This document shows positions 1-11,800 of a stretch of 64,000 bases of DNA, in pieces; the stretch's first letter is position 1; each line of letters begins with the position of its first letter. Under the pieces are notes generated by a model. It had not been told where the DNA came from and searched no databases. It saw nothing but the letters and a program-made list of their open reading frames with translations. The stretch is taken from NCBI GenBank assembly GCA_013397935.1, contig VZRN01001308.1, positions 205,730 through 269,729 on the forward strand, given 5' to 3'. The position numbers and the translations under genes were made by a program. The stretch comes from Dasyornis broadbenti. Lineage: Eukaryota > Chordata > Aves > Passeriformes > Dasyornithidae.

Positions 1-2027
1 CAGAGAGGGCACAAACCCTTTCCCCCAACCCTCCTCCCTTAAGATCAGCCAGCTGCTTTTGCACTGTGATCAGCAAGGGATGCTCCATCTCACCATCCAA
101 AAGACAGCCTCAGCTGAGGGGTCATCAGCACTCCCAGCACAGCCACATTGGGGAGCTGGAAAACACCAGCCAGTGCTGCAGCAGCTACACTTAAGACAGT
201 AAGAGGGAAAGAAGCACAAGCAAGGTAACAATTCAGAAACTCTGAAGAAAAAGAGAAGCTGGAAAAGTTGGAGTTTTGGGGGTTTTTTGTTGGGATTTTT
301 TTTAACCCCAAAGGAAAGCTTTGATAAAGGATCTCCTCACTATTCCCCAGTTCACCACATAAACTCCCAATTCTGAGCTCTAGGTCGGCAAGAAAACCTG
401 ACTGCAGTTACTACTTGGCATAGTTAGTTTGCACAGACCTGCCTGGAAGTTGCCATTTTGGATTACAGAAGAAAGGAGAAATCAGAATCAAGAGTCAGCC
501 ATGCTGCTGCTAAGAACTCCATATATTTCCTTCATCCCATGTCACATGTGCATTTCAAAAATCACACCCAGCCAGCTCAGGAACAAGCTCTTGAAAGACC
601 TGCACAACGCATGAACTGCTTTGACAAACAGATCTAATGTCCCCAAGGAGGTAACAAAGGGAGATAAGACAAATTCACACTTAAAAGGTTCTCCACAGAT
701 TATTTAAAAAAAGGAATTAGAACCTCTTCTAAAGCACAAGGCACTAATGCCACTCACTCCCCTGTTTCAGCTGTTCTCTGAATTATTTTGCTTTGAAAAC
801 AATATGACCCACTGTATGTTACAGAGGTTCACCCACAACACAGCGAGAATCTGCAGTAGGGAGCACTCTAAATGCACTCTGTGCCTCAGATCTGTACTTT
901 GCTACACTGGCAGTGCCCCTACAACTTTTAATTCTGAAACAAACATAAGTGAAGAAGAGGAAAAGTTTTAATTGCTCTTTGCCTGGTAAGAAACAGAAGG
1001 AAGTCAGATGAAGCCGAAGTCACAGAGACGCTGCCATAGAACCTCGCTCAAACTCATCAAGGACCATGCATGCATCAGCCTGGCAGAGCTGCACTCCCTG
1101 CTCTAAGTTCCCAAAATTGCTGCTAAGCAACCTAACAGCCACTGTTAGAGATGGGCTGGCTGTAGCTCAGCTCACAGCCATGCAGATCTAAGTTCTGCTC
1201 AAGTGGCCCTATCCAATCTACAGATGTGACCACTCCGTAACACACAGTGCTCTGCAGAGCACACCTGAAACTGCTGTCAAGTAGCACCAGGTTTGTTCCA
1301 TGAATAGTTATTGAAATGGCCTGAACATCCCATTCTGCCCCTTGGACAGTTCAAGGTACAGCACTCCAGGTGCTCTCTGAAGAGCTTCTGGCCCTGCATT
1401 CCCTGAGGAAACACAAGCGGAGCTGTGTCATGGAGATCCTGCCCACTACTGGGACACAGAAATTCTCTGTGACCCCAAAATGTTGCACTGCAATACGCTA
1501 TTAATGACTGAGCTGTGCAAGTGTCCTATATGGCCCTACCATATAAACCTATTTCCTTCTAGAGAACAGCAGAGTGACCCCACAGAGTAACTCTGGCAAC
1601 CTGATGTGGCCAAATCCTTAAAAAATGACTGAGCTACATTCCCACAGAAGATGTGGATGAGTCTGTCAGAGCTAAAGACAGGCCTGGCATGCTTAATCCT
1701 CCAGCACACTGCCGGGAAGATTGATGTGAGAGCTGAGATGGGAATCAATCTCCTATCACTGCGTGACTTCACACGGCTTGCACACTGTAATTACTCATCC
1801 TACCAACCTTTTAACTTAGGGTAACTATATTATCCCCATTTTTACAACTTGAAAATTAAAAATAACTAAGTGGTTTGGCTGCACATACTCAAAAATTGTG
1901 CTGCAAAAAAGGGAACAGAATCTCGTGTCACAAACCCCAAGCCTGATGCTGTCCTACTCACCTTCTTTCTTGTGAAGCATTTTGCCAAATCTTATTGCTA
2001 CATAAAAAGTTCAGACCTTTCTTTCTT

Positions 2028-2049
2028 ACACACACACACACACACACAC
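2028..2049. repeat. (AC)n microsatellite
   Basis: Eleven AC units followed by GCGC. A simple dinucleotide repeat inside the last DCAF1 intron, likely to vary in length between individuals. Confidence 0.9.
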
Positions 2050-2358
2050 GCGCACTTCATATTTTCAAATCACTGTATTTGTAGACTGCCAGAAAAAGGG
2101 GACAATTTAAATTATATCCCAAAATTTATACTAGCCTCAGAATAGCCTATAAAGGAAGTGAAGTCAGAAATGCCACGTTGGCTTTGCACTTTAAGCAATT
2201 ACAAAAGAGAAAGAACAGCACCAAGGACCAAAAGTGCTTCTCTGTCCTTACAGGCTCAGGTGAGGCAGAGAAGACAGCTGAGGTAACAGTTAAACCTGTG
2301 TCCCTTTGACGGGCAGGACAGGCAAGCAATCAGACAAAGCTTCTTCACACAGAGTTCT

Positions 2359-2372
2359 CACACACACACACA
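2359..2372. repeat. (CA)7 microsatellite
   Basis: Seven CA units in the last DCAF1 intron, about 310 bases from the longer AC repeat. Confidence 0.8.
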
Positions 2373-2616
2373 CCTGGAAGCACTTGAAGAAAGGAGATAC
2401 CTCCTTTTCTACAATGCACAGTTGTTGTCTCTCATAAGAGCTGTTTTTACCAGCAGATTACTGAGAGAGGCCACAGATGAACAAGCATGCTGATGGTCTG
2501 TGGCTCATACCAGCAAGGGACAAATCAGCCAAGTCATTTCAGGGGAAATTTAGATGTTGCCTCTTTGTCAGGACCTTAAGCAGCAGACAAGGTCGCCAAG
2601 GTGGGCGCACACTTAC

Positions 2617-2872
2617 TATCTCCAAGAATCAGCTCAACTTCCTCATCAGCATCAGAATCTTCATCTTCACCCTCATCTCCCTCTTCCAGGAGGTTGGCAA
2701 TCTCCTCATCATCGGAGGGAGAAAAGTCATTTTCTCCATCCTCACCAGCATTCTCATTGTTCTCATCCTCCTCCAGCTCAGCCTCCAGCAACTGGTCCGT
2801 ATCAAGTTCATCAAGGTCATCTGTGTCGTCATCATCTTCATCATCATCTTCTTCCTCTTGCTCCTCTTCCTC
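2617..2872 (-). CDS. DCAF1: DCAF1 coding exon 22 (residues 1402-1486), acidic C-terminal tail
   Basis: Acceptor TCTTTGTAG before 2872, donor GATA|gtaagt after 2617. It starts with a GAG/GAA/GAT run (EEEEQEEEDDDEDDDD), then DELDTDQLLEAELEEDENNE, ENDFSPSDDEEIANLLEEG and DADEEVELILGD. More than half of the residues are Glu or Asp. In the family this tail is reported to bind merlin (NF2) and to be disordered. The exon ends in phase 1; the next codon should be the Thr that begins the last ~20 human residues, not found in this window. The trinucleotide bias also opens long but meaningless frames on the other strand and in the other phases. Confidence 0.95.
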
Positions 2873-5800
2873 CTACAAAGACAGCAAAAACAGTCCATTG
2901 CAGACATTAAGATAAATGTAAAATGGAATAAGAGTAATTAAAGAAAACCTATAGTTCTCACTTCTCCCCATATCCAGACATCAGACATTATAAACAGTCT
3001 CCCATCATCCACCTAAGCACTCTCCACAGCCTCAGAAGATCACACATGCCAGATCACTTGCAGGCCTGCAAAGTCTTAACTGCAAAATGCTGGTGCAAAC
3101 AGGTACCATTGGCTCAAGCTCCTCTCCAGGACTGCCCACCAACACGTGTCACCACAATGCACCCTTGAGAAGGCCATGCAGTAAGACCTGTTAATCCATG
3201 GCTTCGTTGCTAGTTTTGTGCAAAGTGCTTTAGTTTCAGCAGGACCAAAACCTCCACTTGCCATCACACCCCATGCACATTCAGTCTCTGTCATTCCCAT
3301 TGGGATGAGGTGTAAAATGTAGAAAAAGATACTTTCAGCCTAAGCTGATCTCTGAATCACTCAGCTTCAGATGACAGAGCTGTTTATGGCAGCTCAGAAG
3401 TCTCATCTTGGGTATTCACCTGTGGATCAAGGTCTTTCTCTATCAAACCATAAGAATTTGCATTCAGTAAAGCAATGGAATTCCTCACTGTACAGATGAA
3501 ATCCAGCTACCTGTGTGTAGTGGATAAGACTGAGTGGGAAGGAGCTGTAACGGTTCAATCCTTCTTCCAGACAAACAGCCATCACAAGCTAAGCTCCAGG
3601 AGGTTCCAGGACTGAAAGAAAAGCTTCAATCCACCTGCACATCTCCTCAGTCACAGCCTGTTTCTCTAACAGAATGCTCTCAACTCATTCAGTCTTAATT
3701 GCTCCTTTGTTTCGGGAGGAGACACGTTTTGCAAAATTAGGAAGCGATTAAGATAGATATCTAACAACCCACTACAAGGGCTCCTTTGGTCCTCAAGCTC
3801 TCCACACTCCCACTGAACTCTTTAGACTGCTGCATTTTCAGATCTAAAGGGACAGAGGAAAGTCCTTTACTGTCATCTCCCCAACCTACTTCTTCTTCAG
3901 TCAGTGCTATAAAAAACCACCACACCCACACAAATCCAATATATGTCATAGGCAAGAGAAATAAGGAAAGCCAAAAAGCCTGAGTAAATTGTATTGCTTC
4001 TTCACTTGCAAAAGGCAGCCAAGCCTCCACTGCTGACCAGAAGTGCCGTGTCATTAAATGCAGATTACAGTATAAAAGCAATGGTTTGCTACATACAGTT
4101 TCCTTTACAAAAGAGCTTACATTAAATATAAAATTAAAACCAACCTGTATTAGAGCCTGTGCTTATTTTAAGCAATTACAACTTTACTGTATTTGAGGAC
4201 TCATTAACTAAAACAGACATAATTGTATACACACTGGGAGAGGAAACATCTTACTTGCAGTTCAGTTTAAACTACAGTGCCATACTGGGTATAATTTTCC
4301 ATAAAATATATTGAATTGAGTATAAAAGCTTTTGCCTTAATAATTTGTATTTATTTTTGTTCTATGCAGTATCTGCAGAGAGACCAATGTCTTAAGTTTT
4401 ATTACTCCATTCAGAATTGAAAAGCTGATAAAAAACTGAAAAAGCAGGAGAGTTTCTTTTCCTTTTTCAGTGTATAAACAACTTTGAAGCAGAAGAGAGA
4501 TATCAATTTATTCAAAAATCTCGGGAAAATTAAGCCAAGTTTCTTAGTATCTGGAGATAGAGACACACCTGTAGACATTAGGAAAAAAGTGTGTTGTCCA
4601 CCCGATTCATTTGGAGTCCACGTAGGTAAAACTTAGATTCCAAAATGAGTTAGGTCTCCTCTTTGTTTCTACACCTGTGGAATTTCTGAAAGTATTTTTT
4701 TCCTAAATATCTGGCCCACAAGGACTCAAAATATCAAAACTACTAAAGTTGATTATGTTTCATATGTAATGTATTCCTTGGAAATTGAAATCCTGTTTCA
4801 TCAACATTCTAATTCAAGCTTAAGGCAAGGCATTTATACCAATATCACACTTCAAATACAGGATGAAATAAAATATGGTTGTATAGAGCTAAAAATCCCT
4901 TCTGGCTGACAAGGGTAAAAGCCAAATTACACATAGAGGTTGTATATTTAGCTGCAAATTAACTTTGAAGGGTTATATCAACCAGTGAGGAAAACATAAT
5001 TTGTGAAAATATAAACAGAAGAACTAAAATGTTAAAATTTTAGATTTTAAATTACTTAATCTGAAGTTGGTGATTAGAGTCAGGCCACATTCATTTAAAA
5101 ACCACCTAAGAACAGTAAGATGAGACCAAAATTATACCTGTCCTTGGTAAAGCAGAAAATAGTGTGTAAATCATGCTACAAGAAGTCACACGTGCATGTG
5201 AGTGTGACACACACGCGCTGATGTCCTTACAGAGCTGGAGGGTGACGCCTGACAGGCTTCAAGTGGAGCACCTTCATCATGACGGGGAAACCTGTGCCTT
5301 GTCATGTTTGAAAGAACCCAGACAGGAACTCGGACACTGTGGGGCTTCTGCTAAGCTACAGGCAAATAAATTCTGCCTCAGCTCCTGAGCCAGGCCAAGC
5401 ACAGGCTCTGCAGGCCCAGGGCAGCGTTCTCAGCTGGAGCTCACAGCTTCACACAGAGCCTGGGGCCAGCTCCCCGAACAAAGCACCTGGAGCTCCTGCT
5501 CCCAAACCCAAGCCCTGGGACACACAGCTGACAAAGGGGTGAGGGAGTGCCAGCTGCAGTCTAACACCACCTCACATAAGTGATATCCAGGCTGTTCATA
5601 GGATCTAGGATGAACCCTCACGAGACACCACAACTGTCTCATGTAAGGGATCCCTACACACATGGAAAATGGCACACCTTCCCCAGGGACTCCAACACTG
5701 AGTAAGAGAGGAGAAAAAAATCCTTGTGCCATGTCACAAGGGAAGACAAGACAGCTATTCCAAACCATATCCAGGTTTGTGTAGGAAAAACCTGCAAAAG

Positions 5801-8800
5801 CAAGCTCCTGCCTACTCATCAGTGGTTCGCAAGAGCTTTGGGCAGTGACACAGGTGCTGCTGGAAAAAAAGAACCAGCATGCATATCCATGCAAAACAAG
5901 GAGGCACCTGTGCTCATCTTCCTCATTGGAGTAAACTGATCCGCAGAACCCATGGTCCAACACACTCAATAGGACTAAATAGCAAGGAATTGTTTCAGCC
6001 AAACTCCTTCAGATGCCTACAGATATTCTTTTGTCTGGAATGGTCTCTGTAAAAGCTACTTGGATCAGAACTTGAACGGTTCATGGAGTATTCACATTCT
6101 TCCTCTGCTTCCTTAGAGAATATTCTCTTCCCACTCCAACAGGAGACCCTTCACAGCTGCCAGTTCCCTTTGCAGAAGGCACAAGGGTGGTACTACAGAA
6201 TCCCAAACTGACCACCTCAAAACCTTCCCTCTGTACAAGGTTCTACCTCCCTGTGAGCACTGACTCTTGGTCTGGCATTTGTGTGTGCCCTGTGCTACAG
6301 CGAGGTGCACCATGATTGCAATGCAGCCACACCAAACATCTCCCTATTCTCATGGAATTCTCATGGAATTCATGGAAAATTACAAGTAACCTCAACCTGA
6401 GGCTCTGAAGACAGGGGGGAGGGGGTGGGGGGGAGAAAAAAAAAGAACAAAACCCAAAAAACTACTGGCTGTTTCTTTTTACATAGAGCTGGCAACACTC
6501 AGAGGGCCATGGTGGAGTCCAGCTTTTGAATTAAGGATGTCACACTGCTCTCCATTCTAGTTACACTGTGATTCAGGTATATTAATTAGTTATAGATACT
6601 TAAACTTTGGATTAATTTAAGGAGTTTTACCTTGATAGATGCCAAGAGTAGAATAGTTTTAAGTAGAGTACTCATTGACCCTTAGTAAGACTCCAATTTG
6701 TAATCAGATATTACAGAGATACATATTAATTTTATTAATTAATGAATATGAATACTAAGAGTTCTGTACCAGTGTCACCCCTCCTCATCTCCAGCACACA
6801 CAATGTCACTACATAACAGCTGACACTGTGGTATCAGCATATCTGGATGGCCAGCTCTTTCTGCTCATCACAAACACAGTGTCATGATTACAATAAAGGA
6901 ATTTGCATCTAAGAAACAACCACCCTGTTTCATACACAAGATGGCTTCCTGGTCTCACTCTCTGCAAAAATACTGCCAGAATATTTCACCCTAGTTAAAG
7001 CAAAAAGGCTGCAAAAATAAGGCTACGAACAAAGCTGACACTTTCAATCTAACAAACAAAACCCACTTAAAATTATAAGGGGATAGCAAAGAAGGAGGAT
7101 ATCCACAGGATAGGATGTCCACACAGGTACAGGCCCCAGTATAACTTACAAATTATTTGACTCTAGTTAATTTGATTCAACTAATAAAGACTAGTTTAGA
7201 CTGAAAAAGACAATCTATACAAAGGGTTTGGATCAGTTTAACACAGAAAGCCTTAAGCATGTAAGTTACTAACATATGGAATTACCAGTTACACATTTCA
7301 GAGGAACTGTCAGTTCTTCTAGAATGAGGCTCCAAAATGGGACAGTAATTTAAATGCGCATCTTAAGAGAAATTTCTCAACGTTCACTAATTCACCCAAA
7401 TTCACTAATTTGCTTGCACAGCAGCACATAAACAGCTTCAACACACAGTCCATGACCCTGCAACTGCTTTGAGGATGTTTAAGAGGGTAAAAGTGATTCC
7501 CGTCAGCTTTCTACCACACCTGCATACAGCAAGATTTACACAGATGTAACAGCACAAGAAAATCCGGACATAAACTTACAGAATCAGAAAAGTTGATTAC
7601 ACAGCAAAGGATTAGCTCAAGATCATCTCAAAGCAAATTACTGGTAACTTAACTCCACTATCAGTTTGCTTGCTGGAAGCAGAGTAGATTTGGTTCAATT
7701 AACTTACCTTTTATAACCCCCAACAGAATGAACTAAACAACATCCCCTAAAGGAATAGCAGATACCAGGGTGGCTGCACTGGAACAAAAAAACCTGCTTG
7801 ACCTAAATCTTCATTCTGCCAGTTTTTACAGCTCTTTCAGAACTTAGTAAATACCCTTTGCACTTGTTCAAGCATTCTGTGTTTTCTGCCACATTGTTCT
7901 CTGATGTTTGCTCACACGCACTTGATAAGCTTTCATCATCACCATCATCACCGACTTTCTTACCGTTCCCCTTTCTGCACATACAAAATTCACAAATCCA
8001 TCTTTTTTGGGTAGCACAGCTTGTTGATACTTAACATACTCACTGGTATTCATCTCTCAAAAACCACTGATAGGCTCAGGAAAACCCCAGTATTTCACTT
8101 ATTTAAACTGGTGCAAAACATACGTTAGCTAAGCAGAACTTTAACTTTTTGATTTTAACGTATTTCTGTAACGTATTCTAACATTAAATTAGTGTATGCA
8201 CAAAGTGCTTCCAGAAACAATGACTTACAGCACTGCAGATCTGCAGTATATAAAAACAGACCAGCCTGCTTTTAAGTACTCTCAAGACTTTCTTAAAGAG
8301 TTTTCTTACATTTCTTGAATCCAAAAATTTTTTGTGACCACGTGACCAGAATTTGAGACTTCTCCACTGCAGATTACATAATCTCTCAAATTTACGGTAG
8401 GCTGGCCTTTAGTTGCCAAAGGAAGACTCCACAGGTCTTTTTTGATTGTTGGTATTTGGGTTGGAAATTTTGATTCAGTTTTGAGCCCTACAGATCACTG
8501 ATTTTTTGCTTATTTGACATGGTTTCTGCTATTACAAAAAGCTCCATCTGTTTGTCTCACACCTCATTGACGTTTTTCCTCCTCTACCAGGAGCTGATTC
8601 ACAATGCAAAACCAGGCAGCACACCAATAGTTCTGCTCAGCTTCCTGGGACTGCTCCATGAACACCTTCCCTGCCCCAGCTCACCTCCCATCGGCACCTC
8701 TCACCTCCAGCTGCTGTCCAGCAACACTTCCTACGCTGAAAACACAATCTCCCTTGCACCTCTCAGTCTGAATCATGCTATATGGTATTCCTCTAACTAT

Positions 8801-11800
8801 TCTTACTTCCATCTACGAGGCTGCCCTTTCTCTACCTGCAGAACTTCATCCAATGTTAGTCAAGCTTTCCCCACTATTTCAAATGTTTCAGCTCATATTT
8901 AATTCACTTTTGGCTACTTTTAACCAAGTCAAATTTTCTGCTGGTAACATCTGCTTCTAGCAGTTGTTTATTTCACCTAGGTTTGTTTTCTTTTTAAAGC
9001 AATTCATGTTTCCCATAGCATCATTATTTCGGTTCATTTATTTGCTTTTGCAAGAAACAGCCTACCGGTTTACTTCACCCTCCTTTCCCAAGTTTCTCCT
9101 ACGGCAGATTTGCAACTTCATTAATCTGATCCCTTCCAGATTATCAGTATTACTTTAATTACTCCTTATTTCCCGCTTGGGAAGGGGCTTTGCTTTCAGA
9201 AAAAAGGGCATATGATCATTGGTCAAATACAAGTTCACTGAAGAATGTTTCACCCAGAGGAATAAGTCTCTCCTTGTTCTAGTAATTTATCTTTCTCCAC
9301 ACACAATCCCCTTGTCATATCTTCTGACAATTGTACCCTTTGCTGTGCACCATGCTGGTACTTTCTGGGTCTTTGCTGTACAATTTTCAGGAGTGACAAA
9401 GTGTGATTTTCAGTCACTTAAGAGCTTCTATCCAATTCCCCCCCCCAACCACTTAACACTCCTGGACAATGGGCAATGGAAAAAAACCTTAAATATAGCC
9501 AACAGACTCCCTGGTAAAGCATGCAAGGAATTTCACATCCTAGATTACCTAGTGTCCATCCTTCCCCTCAGCTAGCAAACCCATTTCCTGTTATGTACCA
9601 TTACATTAATTCTAAGTGTTCATCTCCTTCACACTACAGAGCTGCACCTACTTTTACCTTCTTGGCTACTTCAGGGTTAGAATTTCTACTTCTTCATAGC
9701 CATTAATCACAGAGCTAAAACCATAGAAGCCTGGGAAGGTGCAGAAGTTACTACATGTAACAAGCAAGGAATCTTACCATAGGCTTCTATGCAGGTGTAG
9801 GTATGTGCAGATTTAAAACAGGAAACAGCACACAGCGTACAGAATGTCACAGAGGCAAAACATGGAGTGAAGAAATAAAAAGCAGTTAATCTCAGTCTAT
9901 GTAAGTAGGTTTAGCTTGTCTAACAGTGACTACTTACCTGTGACGAATGACAAACCATTCATGACACAGAAAAACAAAAGCTTTAAGGGAATGGGCCTCA
10001 CGTGGATTGGGAGGTTAGGCTGGGCCTCTTTTGATCAAACTCTGGTTTTGCCTATGAAATGTTTCCATTTCAACCTGACCGTATGCACCTGATGAAAATC
10101 AACCTGGCTCCAGTCACTGTCCTCTGAGGCACGTGCAGGCCACCATTTCACAGCTGGTACCTTCCTTAATGCTTGGGACAAAGGGGTTCTAAGGGGACTG
10201 TTATATTCTCTGAGATGCAGGACTCAGAGGTAATGTAAGGGGTGCAGAGCTTGGTACAATTTCTCAATATGTTTCTATTTCTTCCTCCCACTGATCTCAC
10301 ACTCTCACTTACAAAAATAAATTCATTCCTTTAATTCCATGAAAAAAGAACAATACTGCATAAAGGAATTTCAAAATTTAGCGGGTAAATGAACTCCTTC
10401 TCTATGAACAAGAATTTATTCCTTTATTTTCTCAAGGTTCTGACTGGCATTTCTCATCACAGCTGAGGCAGCTTTTATTTTCTTGGATCCCAGCTACTGT
10501 GGGAATTCTAGAAAGATGTGTTAAGTAAGACGAAGGACATCTTTGATTTATGTCACTAAACAGGCAAAATACGTTTTTATCTCTGCTGAATCTGTTTTAC
10601 TCCGTAATACTAAGTTTGCCCTTCTGGAACCTCCAAATACTTATCTCTTTGCAAGAATTTCCTCTGTTTGCACTGTCTGAGAGCTACTGAAAATAGATTC
10701 TGAAACAGTAGAATGGGCTAAAGCAGTCACAGTTATTTGCTACTGTCTAAAAATGTGGTAAGAAGTACAGGCAGTGTTCTTTTACATATCTGTTTTGGAG
10801 GATGCCTGCTCAAAAGATGTGTCTGTTATATAAAAAGGTCTTTGATAGAAACCACTCTTTACTCAGCCCCTCTAGGTGCAACTAAGTTCAAAGATTCCTA
10901 TGAAGGTGTGCAATAAATACATATTTATTACCATTTGAGACATTTGTCTGAAAACACCCATTCACAGCTATTATTCTGTAAACCATTTTATCCTTGAGTA
11001 AGATTTTAAATCAAACGGTATCTTCAAATATTATAGCAACAGCTCCTGAAACAAACCCTTAATTAAGGGTCCCTGCTGACATAAATCATTCTAGTCAGCA
11101 CAGAGTGGCAAAGCACCACCATTTGATGATTCCCAAATACTTGTGCCAATATGGATTAAGGTTTGTGGGGTCTTTCCCCCAGCAAGTAAGTATCCACATG
11201 AAAAAACAAACCAACTATATCAAACAACAGCAATAAAGTACAGTGGAATTGCTGTTGGAATTACTGTTGCAGACAGACAGGGGGAGAATCCTAAAATAAA
11301 AGTAGGAACTGGGATCACAAAGACCACATAGTAAGCTGAGGAAAACATTCTCCACCCTGGCTAAACCATGTGTTAGAATAGTGGATTGTCTTTTGAGTCT
11401 TTATTACCTTATCACCAAAGCTTATTTCCCATCACCTAGAATTTTCTAAACCAATGCAAAAAGACAAATTACACACCTACCATCAACCATTTGGATAGCC
11501 CAGAAGCACTGCAGGATAATTAACAGTTCTTCAGGTCTGGCAAAAGAAGTAGAACACACTTTATAGGACAGGGGCAGCTAGGTGAAGCAATGTGCTGCTG
11601 AAGCCATAAATCTCTCACAACATGATAATAACTGGGGACACTACTTGAGCCTCACAGATGCAACATCACCCACAGGAACCACAGAGAGAAAAACAGGCCT
11701 TAAACAACAAATACGGAAAGAAAAGCTAAAACAGGGAAGCAAAACCACACAGACTGAAAATCCTAAAACCCACTCAGAAGATCACATCATCCAGACTTGA

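Larger units (their letters stand above)
1..2616 (-). other. DCAF1: Last intron of DCAF1, incomplete (runs off the window)
   Basis: This follows the donor at 2616. I looked on the minus strand for the expected last coding piece (beginning with two bases of a Thr codon and ending in a stop about 20 codons later) and did not find it, so the terminal exon is probably left of position 1. Contents seen: an (AC)11 microsatellite at 2028-2049 and a shorter (CA)7 at 2359-2372. No other gene is visible. Confidence 0.75.

Noticed and set aside
1641..1680. Minus-strand AG|CTCTGACAGACTC as possible start of the last DCAF1 exon
   Set aside because: The translation (TLTDSSTSSVG) diverges at once, and no acidic run with the expected stop follows.
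2477..2941. Plus-strand frames of 104-154 codons rich in Ser, His/Pro or hydrophobic residues
   Set aside because: They are the antisense of the Glu/Asp-coding DCAF1 exon. The trinucleotide bias removes stops in the other frames.
5430..6002. Minus-strand frame of 190 codons in the 12.5 kb intron
   Set aside because: No domain, no similarity I recognise, and DCAF1 is continuous without it.
10085..10135. TGATGA followed by CTGA, suggestive of a C/D box snoRNA
   Set aside because: The two boxes are only about 30 bases apart and no convincing terminal stem or guide arrangement is present. It is also on the strand opposite to the host gene.
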